Counted from the stretch's first letter, positions 1-9,086 are shown. The stretch: 57,414 bases of DNA from an uncultured Clostridia bacterium (GCA_947169745.1 CAMVQZ010000004.1:1-57414), one strand, 5' to 3'. A program made the numbers and translations. The notes: generated by a model from the sequence alone, not told the origin.

Positions 1-60
1 GGGGGGCGCAGCCCTCCTTTGTGGGTCCCCCTTTGACCCCGTGCCGGAGGCACGCACCGC

Positions 61-567
61 ACAGACTATCGCCTCAGAAAAACAAACCAGACACGAAAAA
101 AGCCTACTATAAAAGCAGCAGGTACAAAGATAACTCCTTTCAGGGAGAGGTCGAAGAGGTCTATACATAAACTTCTCTATATAGTATTTTTTAAAATTTT
201 GCCCTATAGCGACTTATAGATATGACCTCGTAGACCTCTCCCTTTTAGTCAATAATGTCAGTATTACAGAGCTTTACGCCCTGCACAGACTATCGCCTCA
301 GAAAAACAAAACAGATACGAAAAAAGCTTACTATAAAAGCAGCAGGTACAAGGATAACTCCTTTCAGGGAGAGGTCGAAGAGGTCTATACATAAACTCTT
401 CTATATAGTATTTTTTAAATTTTGCCCTATAGCGACTTATAGATATGACCTCGTAGACCTCTCCCTTTTAGTCAATAAAGTCAGTATCACAGAGCATTAC
501 GCCCTGCAGAGACTATCGCCTCAGAAAAACAAAACAGACACGAAAAAAGCTTACTATAAAAGCGACC
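61..567. repeat. Tandem array of 224-bp units (about 2.3 copies)
   Basis: The block starting ACAGACTATCGCCTCAG at 61 recurs at 285 and, with one change, at 508, so the period is 223-224 bp; the third copy stops near 567. Each full unit holds an inverted repeat: GGGAGAGGTC at 143-152 faces GACCTCTCCC at 233-242, and the same pair lies at 367-376 and 456-465. The copies differ by scattered single changes, so the array is not brand new. An open frame crosses it, but its codons merely follow the repeat and no known protein is suggested. Bases 1-60 are GC-rich with a small GTGCC/GGCAC hairpin. Function unknown; it may be a mobile or structural repeat. Confidence 0.85.
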
Positions 568-643
568 ACCACAATTTTCATTTTCAATTTTCCATTATAA
601 TACTCTTACTATAAATGGATCCGGCGGCTGCCACAACTATTAC

Positions 644-678
644 TATTAAAAATCGGCACGGGATAAACCGTGCCGATT
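644..678 (-). terminator. Rho-independent terminator of the 698-3847 gene
   Basis: An 11-bp perfect stem (AATCGGCACGG 651-661 with CCGTGCCGATT 668-678) has a 6-base loop. Read on the minus strand it is followed by a run of T, just past the stop codon at 698. Confidence 0.85.
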
Positions 679-697
679 GGTGGCTGTGAAGCCGGAA

Positions 698-3600
698 TTA
701 TTTAGGATAACCTGCAGTGACAGTGCCAGATTCTAATTCTGCTCTGTGACCTGCGCTGTCTCTTACTACTACCTTGAAGGTGTAATTTCCATTGAGGGGA
801 GCTTTTGCAGTAAATTCGGTGCTCTCAACAAATCCGTCGCTGAGTGCTCTCCAGGTGTTTCTGTTTGTGCTCTTGATAAAGTAAGCAAATTCATATCCGC
901 GACCTGTACCGCTGTTTTCGTCTGCCTGAGCCGTGATCGTGAAGTCCTCGCCGGTAAATATATGAGAATTTACCTGAATTGTCTTTACTGTAACAGGTGA
1001 GCAGGTGTCCTCGGTTACATTGATGGCTGAGGTCAGGGTCTCTCTTGCTGTATTGCCTGCGTTGTCCTTTGCGATAACAAGGAAATCATAAGTGCCTAAG
1101 GTTGCGAGCGTTACATTTGCTGTGTCGCCCTCTGCAAAATCATCCTCGACAGCTCTCCAGGTATTGGTGTTTGTCCGTCTGTAGAAATGTCTGAAGGTAT
1201 ATTTTGCGCTTGCACCGCCGCTGGTGCTGCATTCGAAAGCGACCTTCTCGCCGGAGATGATGGAGTTTGTTCCGGAATGTAAGCCGGATACCTTAAAGTT
1301 TACGGAAAGGGGAGTATTGGGCTCGCTCTTGACTGTAGTGGTCATTACCTTTTCAGCGGTTGTTCCTATCTCGTCCTTTGCGATTACCTTTGTTTTGTAT
1401 TTTCCGGCAACAGTTGTCCTGATGGATGCGCTGGTAGCGGTTACAAAGCCGTCTGTCAGAGGCTTGAAGGTTTGGGAGCCCGGCTTCTGATAGTAATAAG
1501 CGTATTTGATGTCTTCTCTTCCGGATGCCTCGCCGTTTATCACAAGGGGTTCGCCCTTGATGAGTTTTGTCGGTGCTGAGGAATTATTAACGAGTGCAGG
1601 AAGATTGTCTGCAACGTTTATGTTGATCTCGCATTTTTCTTCTTTTCCGGTATTGTCCTTGCACTTTACGATAAACCAGTGTGTGCCGCCCTTTACAGGT
1701 GTGAAGGATGCTGTTTTTGCTTCTGAGATAAGGTCATAGCCCTTGCCTGCGTCAACGTCATCCTGATGCTTTGCCATTATTCTGTAGGAATAGGGCTGTG
1801 AGCCGAATTGTGCATCAGCTGTGAGAATTATGGGATCGCCGCCTACTTCGTAGGAATCTGCATTTGCTTTAAGAGATACTGTGAATACGCCTGTTACAGC
1901 TACATCGACGCTGTCTGTAGCGCTGAGTCCGCTGGCATCCATGTATGTTACTGAAACATTGTATGTGCCATCCTCCTGGGGTATGAAGTTATAGGATCCG
2001 GTCTGACCTGTTGTTTCTGTTGTGGATGCACCGTCCGGGTCTGTGACAGTGAATTTGTATGTTCCGGATCCGCTGCCGCCGCTGGATGTTGCTGAGAAGT
2101 ATGCTCTGCTTCCGACAACAGGCGACGGTGTTGTGCATTCAAGGGATACAGACACTCCGTCGGTAAATGTTACCTCGCAGGAGTCATCGACTACTTCATC
2201 TCCGGCAGCATCGTATACTCTCACCTCTATAGCGTAGGATCCTTTGTCGGAGGAAGAGAAGTTGCATTCAAGTGAGGAATCACTTGTTTCTCCGCCTGCA
2301 TACAGACCGAAATCAGAATAAATATCATAAGTATAAGGAGCGGTGCCTCCGTGGATATCTACAGTGAGAGTACCCTCTTCGTCAAGGGCATAGGTGGACT
2401 TATCTGTGGAAACGTCTATTGAAAGACCATCTGTAACAGTGAAGGTTTTTGTGTCAGTGGCTGTGCCGTTTGCTTCGTCTGTGACAGTTGCAGTAACGGT
2501 ATATGTGCCGGAGGAAGCAGGCTCATAGGTAGCTTCAAAGGTGGAGGTCCTGATGGGATCTACTGTTGTTCCCTGGGAATCAGTACACTCAAAGCTGATC
2601 GTCCTTGTTCCTGTGCCGCCGGCGGCAGAGGCTGTGAATTTCAGGCTTTTTCCGAGAGGAATACTGTAGGAGGGCGCAGAAAGAGTTACGGAGAGGGGAT
2701 CAGCGGGCTTCTCTTCGATGGTGAATTCAAGGGATGCGGAAGCTCCCAGATAAGTTCCCATACCGTAGATGTTAGCCGTAGCTGTTCCGGGATTGACGTT
2801 ATTGCTGTAGGATACACGGAAATCTGTTCCCTCTGTAAGGGGTGATCCGGACTCAGTGGTTCCTACTACCTTAGGCTCAACGCCGCCGTCTACCCAATCG
2901 AATGCGGTTTTGCCGCCTTCAAAGGAGAAGGTGCAGCTGTCAAAAAGGTCGTTGCCCTTTACGGTAATGGATTTATTAAACTTTACAGCTCCGCCGTTGT
3001 TGCTGTTGTAAAGGTATGTATAAATAGTAGTTGTTCCAGCTGCAGCTGCAGTAAATTTGCCTTCAGCGGTATTTGGAGTGAGAACATCCGCCGGGTTGGC
3101 GTAGAAATTGGGGATAATATACGCAAAGTTCTCGGAGGGAGAATTCTTTCCGCACATAAGATAGGAGACTTCTGCGCTGTCTTCGACTTCATATTCGGAT
3201 GCCAGGATATCAACGGGAGTAGTATCAAAATCAACAAATTCGCTGGTTGCTTTTGTGGTGAGGGTCAATGTCTTGTCCTCGCTGAGCTCAGCGTCAGAAT
3301 ATCTGGTGATATTCTGGCCGAGTTTTGACTTCTCGTCTGTAACTCTCACGCAGACATATGTCATTCCCGGATGATATGCAGCCCGGACGATACCGATACC
3401 TATCTGGTTGTAATCCGGGCTGGCAAAATCAGCGTTATTGTCAGACACCAGCTCGTCTAGAAGAGCGGTGACATCTCCGTCTCCCCTGATGATGAATTCA
3501 TTGTAATGACAGTCTGAATAAGCGTTTTCATCGCTCTTGAAGACATAGTTGTCGCCCCAGAGGTCTGTGGTATCATAGCTGACCATGGTCTCGGCAGCTC

Positions 3601-3847
3601 TGACTACGCACTCCTCAGACAAGGTCTTATCCAGATCATAATCATGCGCAAAAGGAAAGTTGCTTACGTAAAAATCTGCCACGTCGGTGTAACAGACATC
3701 CACGTCACGGATCTTGACGGTATAATATGGATCTCCGCTGCCGGTGCCGTATGCATTGACTGTTGCAGCAGGAATAGCAAATGCCGAACCAGCCAGAGCA
3801 GCCGACATACCCAGACTTAGGATACGTCTAAGTCTTTTTGTTTTCAT
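698..3847 (-). CDS. Secreted multi-module protein with PKD/Ig-like and Y_Y_Y-like repeats
   Basis: A 1049-residue exported protein. The start at 3847 is chosen because AAAGGA lies just upstream and a clear signal peptide follows (MKTKRLRRILSLG..., cleavage near residue 32). Residues about 33-175 have a weak CAP/SCP-like look (SPDYNQIGIGIV); this is uncertain. Next come a bacterial Ig-like region, about four PKD-like modules and three C-terminal modules of about 90 residues with the pattern YAYYY...DGFV...G.Y...V.A.D..G. Those three resemble the five modules that end the amylase at 36317-40768, so both proteins may work on the same surface or substrate. No dockerin, sortase signal or catalytic domain is evident. 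Role inferred as adhesion or carbohydrate binding; the exact function is unknown. Confidence 0.8.
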   Translation of the reverse strand: MKTKRLRRILSLGMSAALAGSAFAIPAATVNAYGTGSGDPYYTVKIRDVDVCYTDVADFYVSNFPFAHDYDLDKTLSEECVVRAAETMVSYDTTDLWGDNYVFKSDENAYSDCHYNEFIIRGDGDVTALLDELVSDNNADFASPDYNQIGIGIVRAAYHPGMTYVCVRVTDEKSKLGQNITRYSDAELSEDKTLTLTTKATSEFVDFDTTPVDILASEYEVEDSAEVSYLMCGKNSPSENFAYIIPNFYANPADVLTPNTAEGKFTAAAAGTTTIYTYLYNSNNGGAVKFNKSITVKGNDLFDSCTFSFEGGKTAFDWVDGGVEPKVVGTTESGSPLTEGTDFRVSYSNNVNPGTATANIYGMGTYLGASASLEFTIEEKPADPLSVTLSAPSYSIPLGKSLKFTASAAGGTGTRTISFECTDSQGTTVDPIRTSTFEATYEPASSGTYTVTATVTDEANGTATDTKTFTVTDGLSIDVSTDKSTYALDEEGTLTVDIHGGTAPYTYDIYSDFGLYAGGETSDSSLECNFSSSDKGSYAIEVRVYDAAGDEVVDDSCEVTFTDGVSVSLECTTPSPVVGSRAYFSATSSGGSGSGTYKFTVTDPDGASTTETTGQTGSYNFIPQEDGTYNVSVTYMDASGLSATDSVDVAVTGVFTVSLKANADSYEVGGDPIILTADAQFGSQPYSYRIMAKHQDDVDAGKGYDLISEAKTASFTPVKGGTHWFIVKCKDNTGKEEKCEININVADNLPALVNNSSAPTKLIKGEPLVINGEASGREDIKYAYYYQKPGSQTFKPLTDGFVTATSASIRTTVAGKYKTKVIAKDEIGTTAEKVMTTTVKSEPNTPLSVNFKVSGLHSGTNSIISGEKVAFECSTSGGASAKYTFRHFYRRTNTNTWRAVEDDFAEGDTANVTLATLGTYDFLVIAKDNAGNTARETLTSAINVTEDTCSPVTVKTIQVNSHIFTGEDFTITAQADENSGTGRGYEFAYFIKSTNRNTWRALSDGFVESTEFTAKAPLNGNYTFKVVVRDSAGHRAELESGTVTAGYPK

Positions 3848-3880
3848 TTTCTTCAATCCTTTCTTGATAAAATAACAACC

Positions 3881-3941
3881 TGCGGTCTGACCGCAAACAA
3901 TATAGTACCATAATTTTAACACACAATTTGATAAAATTCAA
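3881..3941 (-). promoter_or_regulatory. Promoter and leader hairpin of the 698-3847 gene
   Basis: On the minus strand TTGAAT (3941-3936) and TAAAAT (3918-3913) are 17 bp apart. The leader then forms a stem TGCGGT/ACCGCA (3881-3895) near the predicted 5' end of the transcript, followed by the ribosome site. Confidence 0.6.
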
Positions 3942-4007
3942 TATTTTTTCATCACATATGCATTAAATAATTCTACTTATTGCCTATCTGCGGCAAGCTG
4001 GCTGGGC

Positions 4008-4037
4008 TTTACAGTGGGAGTGGAGGGGTGGTATAAT
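4008..4037 (+). promoter_or_regulatory. Promoter of the EamA transporter gene
   Basis: TTTACA (4008-4013) and a perfect TATAAT (4032-4037) are 18 bp apart. Transcription would start near 4044, which supports ATG 4073 as the start rather than the upstream TTG that overlaps the -10 box. Confidence 0.6.
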
Positions 4038-4072
4038 TGTTTTGTTATTTTGAATCAGAAGGTTTAGATGAG

Positions 4073-5038
4073 ATGAAGAATAAAAAAATACTGGGAAATA
4101 TCATACTTATACTTGTGGCGGCTATATGGGGAACGGCCTTTGTTTTTCAGAGGGTGGGAATGGATAGCATAGAGCCGATGACCTTCAATGCTGCCAGAAT
4201 GACCCTTGCGGCTATAGCTATAGGAATGGTGACAATGTTCCGCAGGAGGAGATCAACTCCGGATAAGACCGGGGAGAAGGAGCGGGGGAAAAAGACAATT
4301 ATTATCGGCGGTATCTGCTGCGGAGCATTTCTTGCGCTGGGAAGTCTGTTTCAGTAGATGGGCCTGGTATATACTACTGCCGGCAAAGCAGGATTCATTA
4401 CAGCGCTGTATATACTGATCGTTCCGGTGATAGGTTTTCTGGTTTTCAGAAAGCGTAATACGTGGCTTGTCTGGCTGTCTGTGCTGCTGGGCATAGCCGG
4501 GATGTATCTGCTGTGTATAAACGAGGGCTTCAGTTTTTCCAGAGGAGATATACTGATCTGCATCTGTGCAGTTATGTTCAGCGGACATATTCTCTGCTGC
4601 GACTATTTTGCTGAACGGGGAGACCCGATCCTGATTTCAGCGATACAGTTTGCAGCAGCGGCGCTGATATCCTGGGTAGCAGCCTTTGTACTGGAAGCTC
4701 CCTCTGTGGATAAGCTGGAGTCTGCTGTTATACCAGTTTTATATTGCGGAGTGGTTTCGGGAGGAATAGGATATACCCTACAGATGGTGGCGCAGAAGCA
4801 TACAGAACCGGCGACAGCATCTCTTCTGATGAGCCTGGAATCGGTTTTTGCTGTTCTGACCGGCAGCATATTCCTCGGTGAACAGATGAGCCTCAGGGAA
4901 ACAGTCGGCTGCATTATAATGTTTGCCGCAATAATCCTGGTACAGCTTCCCGGAATGCCAGGAAAGAAGAAAGGGACTGGGAACATTGAGAATGAAGGGA
5001 GCTGTCAGATTAACGGCGAGGGTAAGACGATAGAGTGA
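4073..5038 (+). pseudogene. EamA/DMT-family permease interrupted by an in-frame TAG
   Basis: Two halves in one frame, 4073-4354 and 4358-5038, are separated only by TAG at 4355-4357. Together they make a full-length (about 320 residues), ten-helix drug/metabolite transporter of the EamA type. The first half has the typical N-terminal helix motif AAIWGTAFVFQRVGM and the second continues with TTAGKAGFITALYI. The residues around the stop read GSLFQ-stop-MGLVYTT; relatives usually have a second Gln here, so one CAG to TAG change explains it. An ATG directly after the stop could allow re-initiation. Everything else is intact, so the change is recent, is a sequencing error, or is tolerated. The substrate cannot be told. 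Confidence 0.8.
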
Positions 5039-5112
5039 TGGTGTTATATAGAGTAAAAAAAGCAGTTGATTTATGCCGGAGAGATCCGGCGTTGTAAAAC
5101 AAAATAACTACG

Positions 5113-5141
5113 GAGCAAGGCTTTTCGGCCTTGCTTTTTTT
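5113..5141 (+). terminator. Rho-independent terminator after the EamA gene
   Basis: GCAAGGC (5115-5121) pairs with GCCTTGC (5128-5134) and is followed by seven T. It isolates the phage-type cluster from upstream transcription. A smaller hairpin GCCGGA/TCCGGC lies at 5075-5090. Confidence 0.85.
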
Positions 5142-5177
5142 ATGCCCAAAAAATTTTTTTCGGGAAATTTCTGAAAA

Positions 5178-5197
5178 TTGACCCATCTGAGGGTCAA
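5178..5197. promoter_or_regulatory. Perfect inverted repeat ahead of the phage-type cluster
   Basis: TTGACCC (5178-5184), a 6-base spacer and GGGTCAA (5191-5197) lie 42 bp before the first gene of the cluster. The left arm resembles a -35 box but no -10 box follows at a good distance. This could be an operator; no regulator gene lies nearby. Confidence 0.4.
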
Positions 5198-5238
5198 AAA
5201 ACAGGCCCCAGGGGGTATTGGTGAAAGGAGGTGTGAGA

Positions 5239-5739
5239 ATGAAGAAAAAATCTGTTAATCTCACGCAAAGAGAAAAGCTTTTTTGCAGTACATTTGTCAG
5301 CTGCGGAAATTATAAAGAGGCACTGGCTGCTGCAGGATACAGATGTCCGGAAAGATCTTTGTCGCAGCTTCTTTCAAGGGACGATATAAACGAGGAGATA
5401 GACAGACTTCTTGCTATTCGCAGCAGAACCTCGGCAATGCTTGCCAGGGCAGGCTACGAAAGGCTGGCCTTCGGAGATATAACAGACGCTGTAAAGCTTA
5501 TCTTCAGGGACAGCATAGACAGTCAGGAGCTGGAAGGATATGATCTGTTTAATGTTTCGGAGATAAAACGTCCAAAGGACGGAGCAATGGAAATAAAGTT
5601 TTTCGACAGGGCTAAGGCACTGGAAAAGCTGGAAAGCATGGGCTCCGAAAATAAAACTACGATCCCGGATTTCTACTCTGCTCTTCTTCAGGGAGCCGGA
5701 GATGAAGATGACCAGCCCGGGGTCGGTGGGGGTGATTAA
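5239..5739 (+). CDS. Phage terminase small subunit (Terminase_2-like)
   Basis: A 166-residue protein that would recognise DNA for packaging and hand it to the large subunit. The N-terminal half (LTQREKLFCSTFVSCGNYKEALAAAGY) is the helix-turn-helix typical of the Terminase_2 / XtmA family, and the later part (FFDRAKALEKLESMG) matches the oligomerisation region. ATG 5239 is chosen because AAAGGAGGTG lies just upstream; a TTG at 5218 lacks such a site. The stop overlaps the start of the large subunit gene, which implies translational coupling. It is the first gene of a one-strand cluster running to 15688. Confidence 0.85.
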   Translation: MKKKSVNLTQREKLFCSTFVSCGNYKEALAAAGYRCPERSLSQLLSRDDINEEIDRLLAIRSRTSAMLARAGYERLAFGDITDAVKLIFRDSIDSQELEGYDLFNVSEIKRPKDGAMEIKFFDRAKALEKLESMGSENKTTIPDFYSALLQGAGDEDDQPGVGGGD

Positions 5740-6986
5740 TGATAATCAGAAGCTTTTCAAAAAAACAGCTCGGGGTGCTGAGCTGGTGGTGCAGGGGGAG
5801 TAAATATTCTGACTGTGACGGTATTATCTGCGACGGCGCAGTCAGAAGCGGAAAGACCTTGTGTATGAGCATTTCCTTTGCGAGCTGGGCAATGGCAGAC
5901 TTCTGCGGCGGCAGCTTTGCTGTATGCGGAAAAACTATTCGTTCTGCCAAAAGAAATATAGTCAGACCGATGCTGGAAATACTCCGGGATATAGGCTTTG
6001 AGGTGTGTGACAGATCCTCAATGAATTACTTTGAAGTATCATACCGAGGCAGAAAGAACACATTTTATATTTTCGGCGGACGGGATGAAAGTTCGGCTGC
6101 TCTTATCCAGGGTATTACGCTCTGCGGTGTGCTTTTCGACGAGGCTGCTCTTATGCCGCGCTCTTTTGTGGAACAGGCTGTCGCAAGGTGCTCAGTCGAG
6201 GGGTCTAAGCTGTGGTTCAACTGTAACCCTGAATATCCCCAGCATTGGTTCTGCACCGAATGGATAAAAAAGACAAAGGAGAAAAACCTGTGCTACTTTC
6301 ATTTCAGAATGGAGGACAATCCCTCTCTTTCGGAAAGGATGCTGGAGCGCTACCGGAGGATGTACAGCGGAAGCTTTTACGAAAGATATGTTCTTGGAAA
6401 GTGGACTGCAGCTGAGGGTCTGGTTTATCCCTTTATGTCAGATGACAATATGCTATGGGACAAACCTGCAGGAGAAGCGGAGGAATATGTTATATCCTGC
6501 GATTACGGAACAGTAAACCCCTCATCCTTCGGGCTTTGGGGACTATTCGGAGGTATCTGGTACAGACTGGAGGAATATTATTATAGCTCCCGCAGAGAAG
6601 GTATGCAGAGGACGGATGAGGAACATTATGCCGGACTTTGCAGGCTTGCAGGGGACAGGAATATCCGGGAAGTGATAATCGATCCTTCTGCTGCAAGCTT
6701 TATGGAAACAGTCAGAAGACACGGCAGGTACAGCGTGAGTGCGGCACGGAACAATGTTATTGACGGCATACGTCAGGTGAGCACAGCTCTGAAAGAGGGA
6801 AGGATCCGTATATGCCGCAGCTGCAGTGACAGTGTCCGGGAATTCGGACTGTATCGATGGGACAGAGCCGGCAGGGATATGCCGGTAAAGGAGAACGATC
6901 ACGCAATGGATGATATAAGATATTTTGTTGCAACATATCTGATGGATCGCGGCGAATCATTTTTTGCTGTAGCCGCAAAAAGATAG
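5739..6986 (+). CDS. Phage terminase large subunit
   Basis: The DNA-packaging motor, 415 residues. It has an ATPase with a Walker-A motif GAVRSGKT (residues 33-40) and Walker-B VLFDE (131-135), then a nuclease half starting at about 250 with an acidic SCDYG motif and further acidic residues near the end (HAMDD). Length and motifs are normal for a PBSX/SPP1-type TerL and nothing is missing. The gene starts within the stop of the small subunit gene and ends in TAG, with the ribosome site of the portal gene right behind. That TAG shows the codon works as a stop here, which bears on the in-frame TAG found in the last gene of the cluster. Confidence 0.92.
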   Translation: MIIRSFSKKQLGVLSWWCRGSKYSDCDGIICDGAVRSGKTLCMSISFASWAMADFCGGSFAVCGKTIRSAKRNIVRPMLEILRDIGFEVCDRSSMNYFEVSYRGRKNTFYIFGGRDESSAALIQGITLCGVLFDEAALMPRSFVEQAVARCSVEGSKLWFNCNPEYPQHWFCTEWIKKTKEKNLCYFHFRMEDNPSLSERMLERYRRMYSGSFYERYVLGKWTAAEGLVYPFMSDDNMLWDKPAGEAEEYVISCDYGTVNPSSFGLWGLFGGIWYRLEEYYYSSRREGMQRTDEEHYAGLCRLAGDRNIREVIIDPSAASFMETVRRHGRYSVSAARNNVIDGIRQVSTALKEGRIRICRSCSDSVREFGLYRWDRAGRDMPVKENDHAMDDIRYFVATYLMDRGESFFAVAAKR

Positions 6987-6996
6987 GAGGTGAAAA

Positions 6997-8145
6997 ATGG
7001 GTCTATTCGGAAGAAAACAAAAAAAGACCTCTCCGGGCTTCCTCGCAGTGCAGACCTCCCCGCCCGTAAATGAGCTGAGACTGGGGAGCAGGATATCCGG
7101 CGGACGGGGAAGCATCTGGGAAAACAGACTGTACAGAAGTCTGAGAGAGTCTGTGCCGGTGATAGACGCTGCAATATACAAGATTGTCCGTCTTACAGGC
7201 GGCTTTCAGGTCAGATGCAGTGACAGCAGGGCACAGGAGGCTATGGACAGTTTTGTGAAAAATGTCCGGGTCAATGGGATATCCGCAGGTCTTGCCGCTT
7301 TTGTGAATATTTATCTTGAGCAGCTCCTGACCTATGGCACTGCTGTGGGAGAGATAGTGCTGGGAGAGGATATGACCATAAAAGCCCTCTATAACAGCAA
7401 TATAAATGATGTCAGGCTCAGCTGCGGGGAAAATCCCCTTGATGTGGAAATAGGAGTGAGAGACAGCGCAGGAAATTACTCCGGAATAAAGCATCCGGAG
7501 CTTGTGGTGTGCAGTGCAATAATGCCGGAGCCGGGAAGTATATACGGAACATCCATCCTCAGAGGCCTGCCCTTTGTTTCTGATATATTGATGAAGATAC
7601 TCGGAGCTGTGGGCACAAACTGGGACAGAGTGGGAAATGTCCGGTTTGCTGTGACATACAGACCCGGGGAAAACGAAAGGAGCTTCGGCAGGGAAAGAGC
7701 CGCTCAGATAGCATCTGAATGGAGCAAGGCTATGAAGAGCAGCGACCCCAGAGATTTCATCTGCGTCGGAGATGTGGATATAAAAGCCATTGGCGCGGAT
7801 AATCAGATACCTGACTGCGCTGTTCCTATCAGGCAGATAATGGAGCAGATAACAGCAAAGCTTTCCATACCGCCGTTTCTTTTAGGATTATCCTGGTCGA
7901 CTACCGAGAGGATGTCTACACAGCAGGCTGATATGCTTACAAGCGAGCTGGAATATTACAGAAGAATACTGGAAGCGCCTGTCAGAAAAATATGTTCCGG
8001 ATTTCTGAGACTGGAGGGCTTTGACGACAGCCTTGATATCATCTGGGATAATATCAACCTGCAGGATGAGGTCGAGCTTGCAAAGGCAAGGCTCTATAAC
8101 GCACAGGCTGAGGAAAAGGAAATAAATAACAGAAAGGAAGGATAA
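6997..8145 (+). CDS. Phage portal protein
   Basis: 382 residues, short for a portal but with the right content and position. It lies directly after the large terminase and before the capsid protease. The C-terminal part (IPPFLLGLSWSTTERMSTQQADML, then a long helix ending in AKARLYNAQAEEKEI) matches the crown and helical region of SPP1/Gp6-like portals. It would form the ring through which DNA enters the capsid. Ribosome site AGGAGGTG precedes ATG 6997. The family assignment rests on position and the C-terminal pattern, so the exact subfamily is uncertain. Confidence 0.8.
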   Translation: MGLFGRKQKKTSPGFLAVQTSPPVNELRLGSRISGGRGSIWENRLYRSLRESVPVIDAAIYKIVRLTGGFQVRCSDSRAQEAMDSFVKNVRVNGISAGLAAFVNIYLEQLLTYGTAVGEIVLGEDMTIKALYNSNINDVRLSCGENPLDVEIGVRDSAGNYSGIKHPELVVCSAIMPEPGSIYGTSILRGLPFVSDILMKILGAVGTNWDRVGNVRFAVTYRPGENERSFGRERAAQIASEWSKAMKSSDPRDFICVGDVDIKAIGADNQIPDCAVPIRQIMEQITAKLSIPPFLLGLSWSTTERMSTQQADMLTSELEYYRRILEAPVRKICSGFLRLEGFDDSLDIIWDNINLQDEVELAKARLYNAQAEEKEINNRKEG

Positions 8146-8146
8146 T

Positions 8147-9073
8147 TTGACAGGAGACATCAGAGAGGGAGAACTGGAGCTTATAAATAAGTATACAGGC
8201 AGAGAGCTGGGAGAAAATGAGGTCTATGCATTCAGCGTTGTCCTTTGCGACAATGAAATAGACAGAGACTTTGAAAGGTTTTCTCCGGAAGCTCTGGAAA
8301 AACTGGGTGAGCTGTTTGTTGGAGTTACAGGACTGATGGATCATGACCCGAAAAGCGGGAATCAGTCCGCAAGGATATTCTCCTGCAGCGTCAGGAAAAT
8401 AAGGGACAGAATGACTTCCGACGGAAAGCCATATGCAAGGCTGGAAGCAAGAGCCTATATTCCTGTGCACGAGGGAAGCAGGACTCTTATAAGCGAGCTT
8501 GACGGAGGAATAAAAAAGGAAGTCAGCGTTGGCTGCTCAGTGCGGAGAAGGATATGCTCTGTATGCGGAGGAGAATACGGCAGCTGTGGACATATCAAGG
8601 GCACAAAATATAAAAACAGGTTGTGCTTTGCAACACTGGAGGACCCTACAGACGCCTATGAATGGTCGTTTGTCGCAGTGCCTGCCCAGAAGCAGGCAGG
8701 GGTGATAAAAAACTATACGGGAGGAACTGAAATGGATATAGAAAAGAGACTGTTTGAGGGATGTCCTCAGACCTTTACGGCGGATGAGATGAATATTCTG
8801 GCTGAAAAATACAGGCAGCTTAATGAAAAGGCTGCGGATGGGGAAGCCTACAGAAGAAAGCTGGAGCGTATGATAAACAAAACAGCAGCTGTGGCTCTTC
8901 CGGGAATCAAAAAGGATATTTTAGACCTTATGATCAGAAATATGAATGCAAGCCAGCTGGAGGAGCTTTATTCCGCTTTTGCGGAAAAGGCCGGAGGAAC
9001 ATGGGGAAAGCCACAGCTTTCGGCCGTAGGCGGAGCAGCTGACTTATCAAACAGAGAATATACAAGTATTTAA
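8147..9073 (+). CDS. Capsid maturation protease with scaffold domain and zinc-finger-like insert
   Basis: 308 residues, TTG start at 8147 behind GGAAGGA. Residues about 25-200 look like the prohead protease fold: a His in LMDHD (H66) and a Ser in VSVGC (S127) sit at the usual catalytic spacing. Straight after the Ser is an unusual cluster CSVC...CGH (C137, C140, C147, H149) that could bind zinc. The C-terminal third is helical and charged, as in scaffolding proteins. An in-frame ATG with its own strong ribosome site at 8719-8724 suggests the scaffold is also made separately (see 8732-9073). It would cut the scaffold and the capsid N terminus during maturation. Confidence 0.75.
   Translation: MTGDIREGELELINKYTGRELGENEVYAFSVVLCDNEIDRDFERFSPEALEKLGELFVGVTGLMDHDPKSGNQSARIFSCSVRKIRDRMTSDGKPYARLEARAYIPVHEGSRTLISELDGGIKKEVSVGCSVRRRICSVCGGEYGSCGHIKGTKYKNRLCFATLEDPTDAYEWSFVAVPAQKQAGVIKNYTGGTEMDIEKRLFEGCPQTFTADEMNILAEKYRQLNEKAADGEAYRRKLERMINKTAAVALPGIKKDILDLMIRNMNASQLEELYSAFAEKAGGTWGKPQLSAVGGAADLSNREYTSI
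8732..9073 (+). CDS. Nested in-frame scaffolding protein
   Basis: An internal ATG at 8732 in the frame of the protease gene is preceded by GGGAGG (8719-8724) at 7-base spacing, as good a site as any in the cluster. It would give a 113-residue protein, mostly helical and charged (EKYRQLNEKAADGEAYRRKLERM). The arrangement copies the lambda C/Nu3 and related nested protease-scaffold genes, where the short product builds the procapsid and is then digested. It is inferred from the ribosome site and the family precedent. Confidence 0.6.
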   Translation: MDIEKRLFEGCPQTFTADEMNILAEKYRQLNEKAADGEAYRRKLERMINKTAAVALPGIKKDILDLMIRNMNASQLEELYSAFAEKAGGTWGKPQLSAVGGAADLSNREYTSI

Positions 9074-9086
9074 GGAGGAATTATTT

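Noticed and set aside
61-567. CRISPR array
   Set aside because: Units are 224 bp and nearly identical throughout; there are no short repeats with unique spacers and no cas genes.
255-614. 119-codon plus-strand frame across the tandem array
   Set aside because: Its sequence follows the DNA repeat, it has no ribosome site and no known family; most likely chance.
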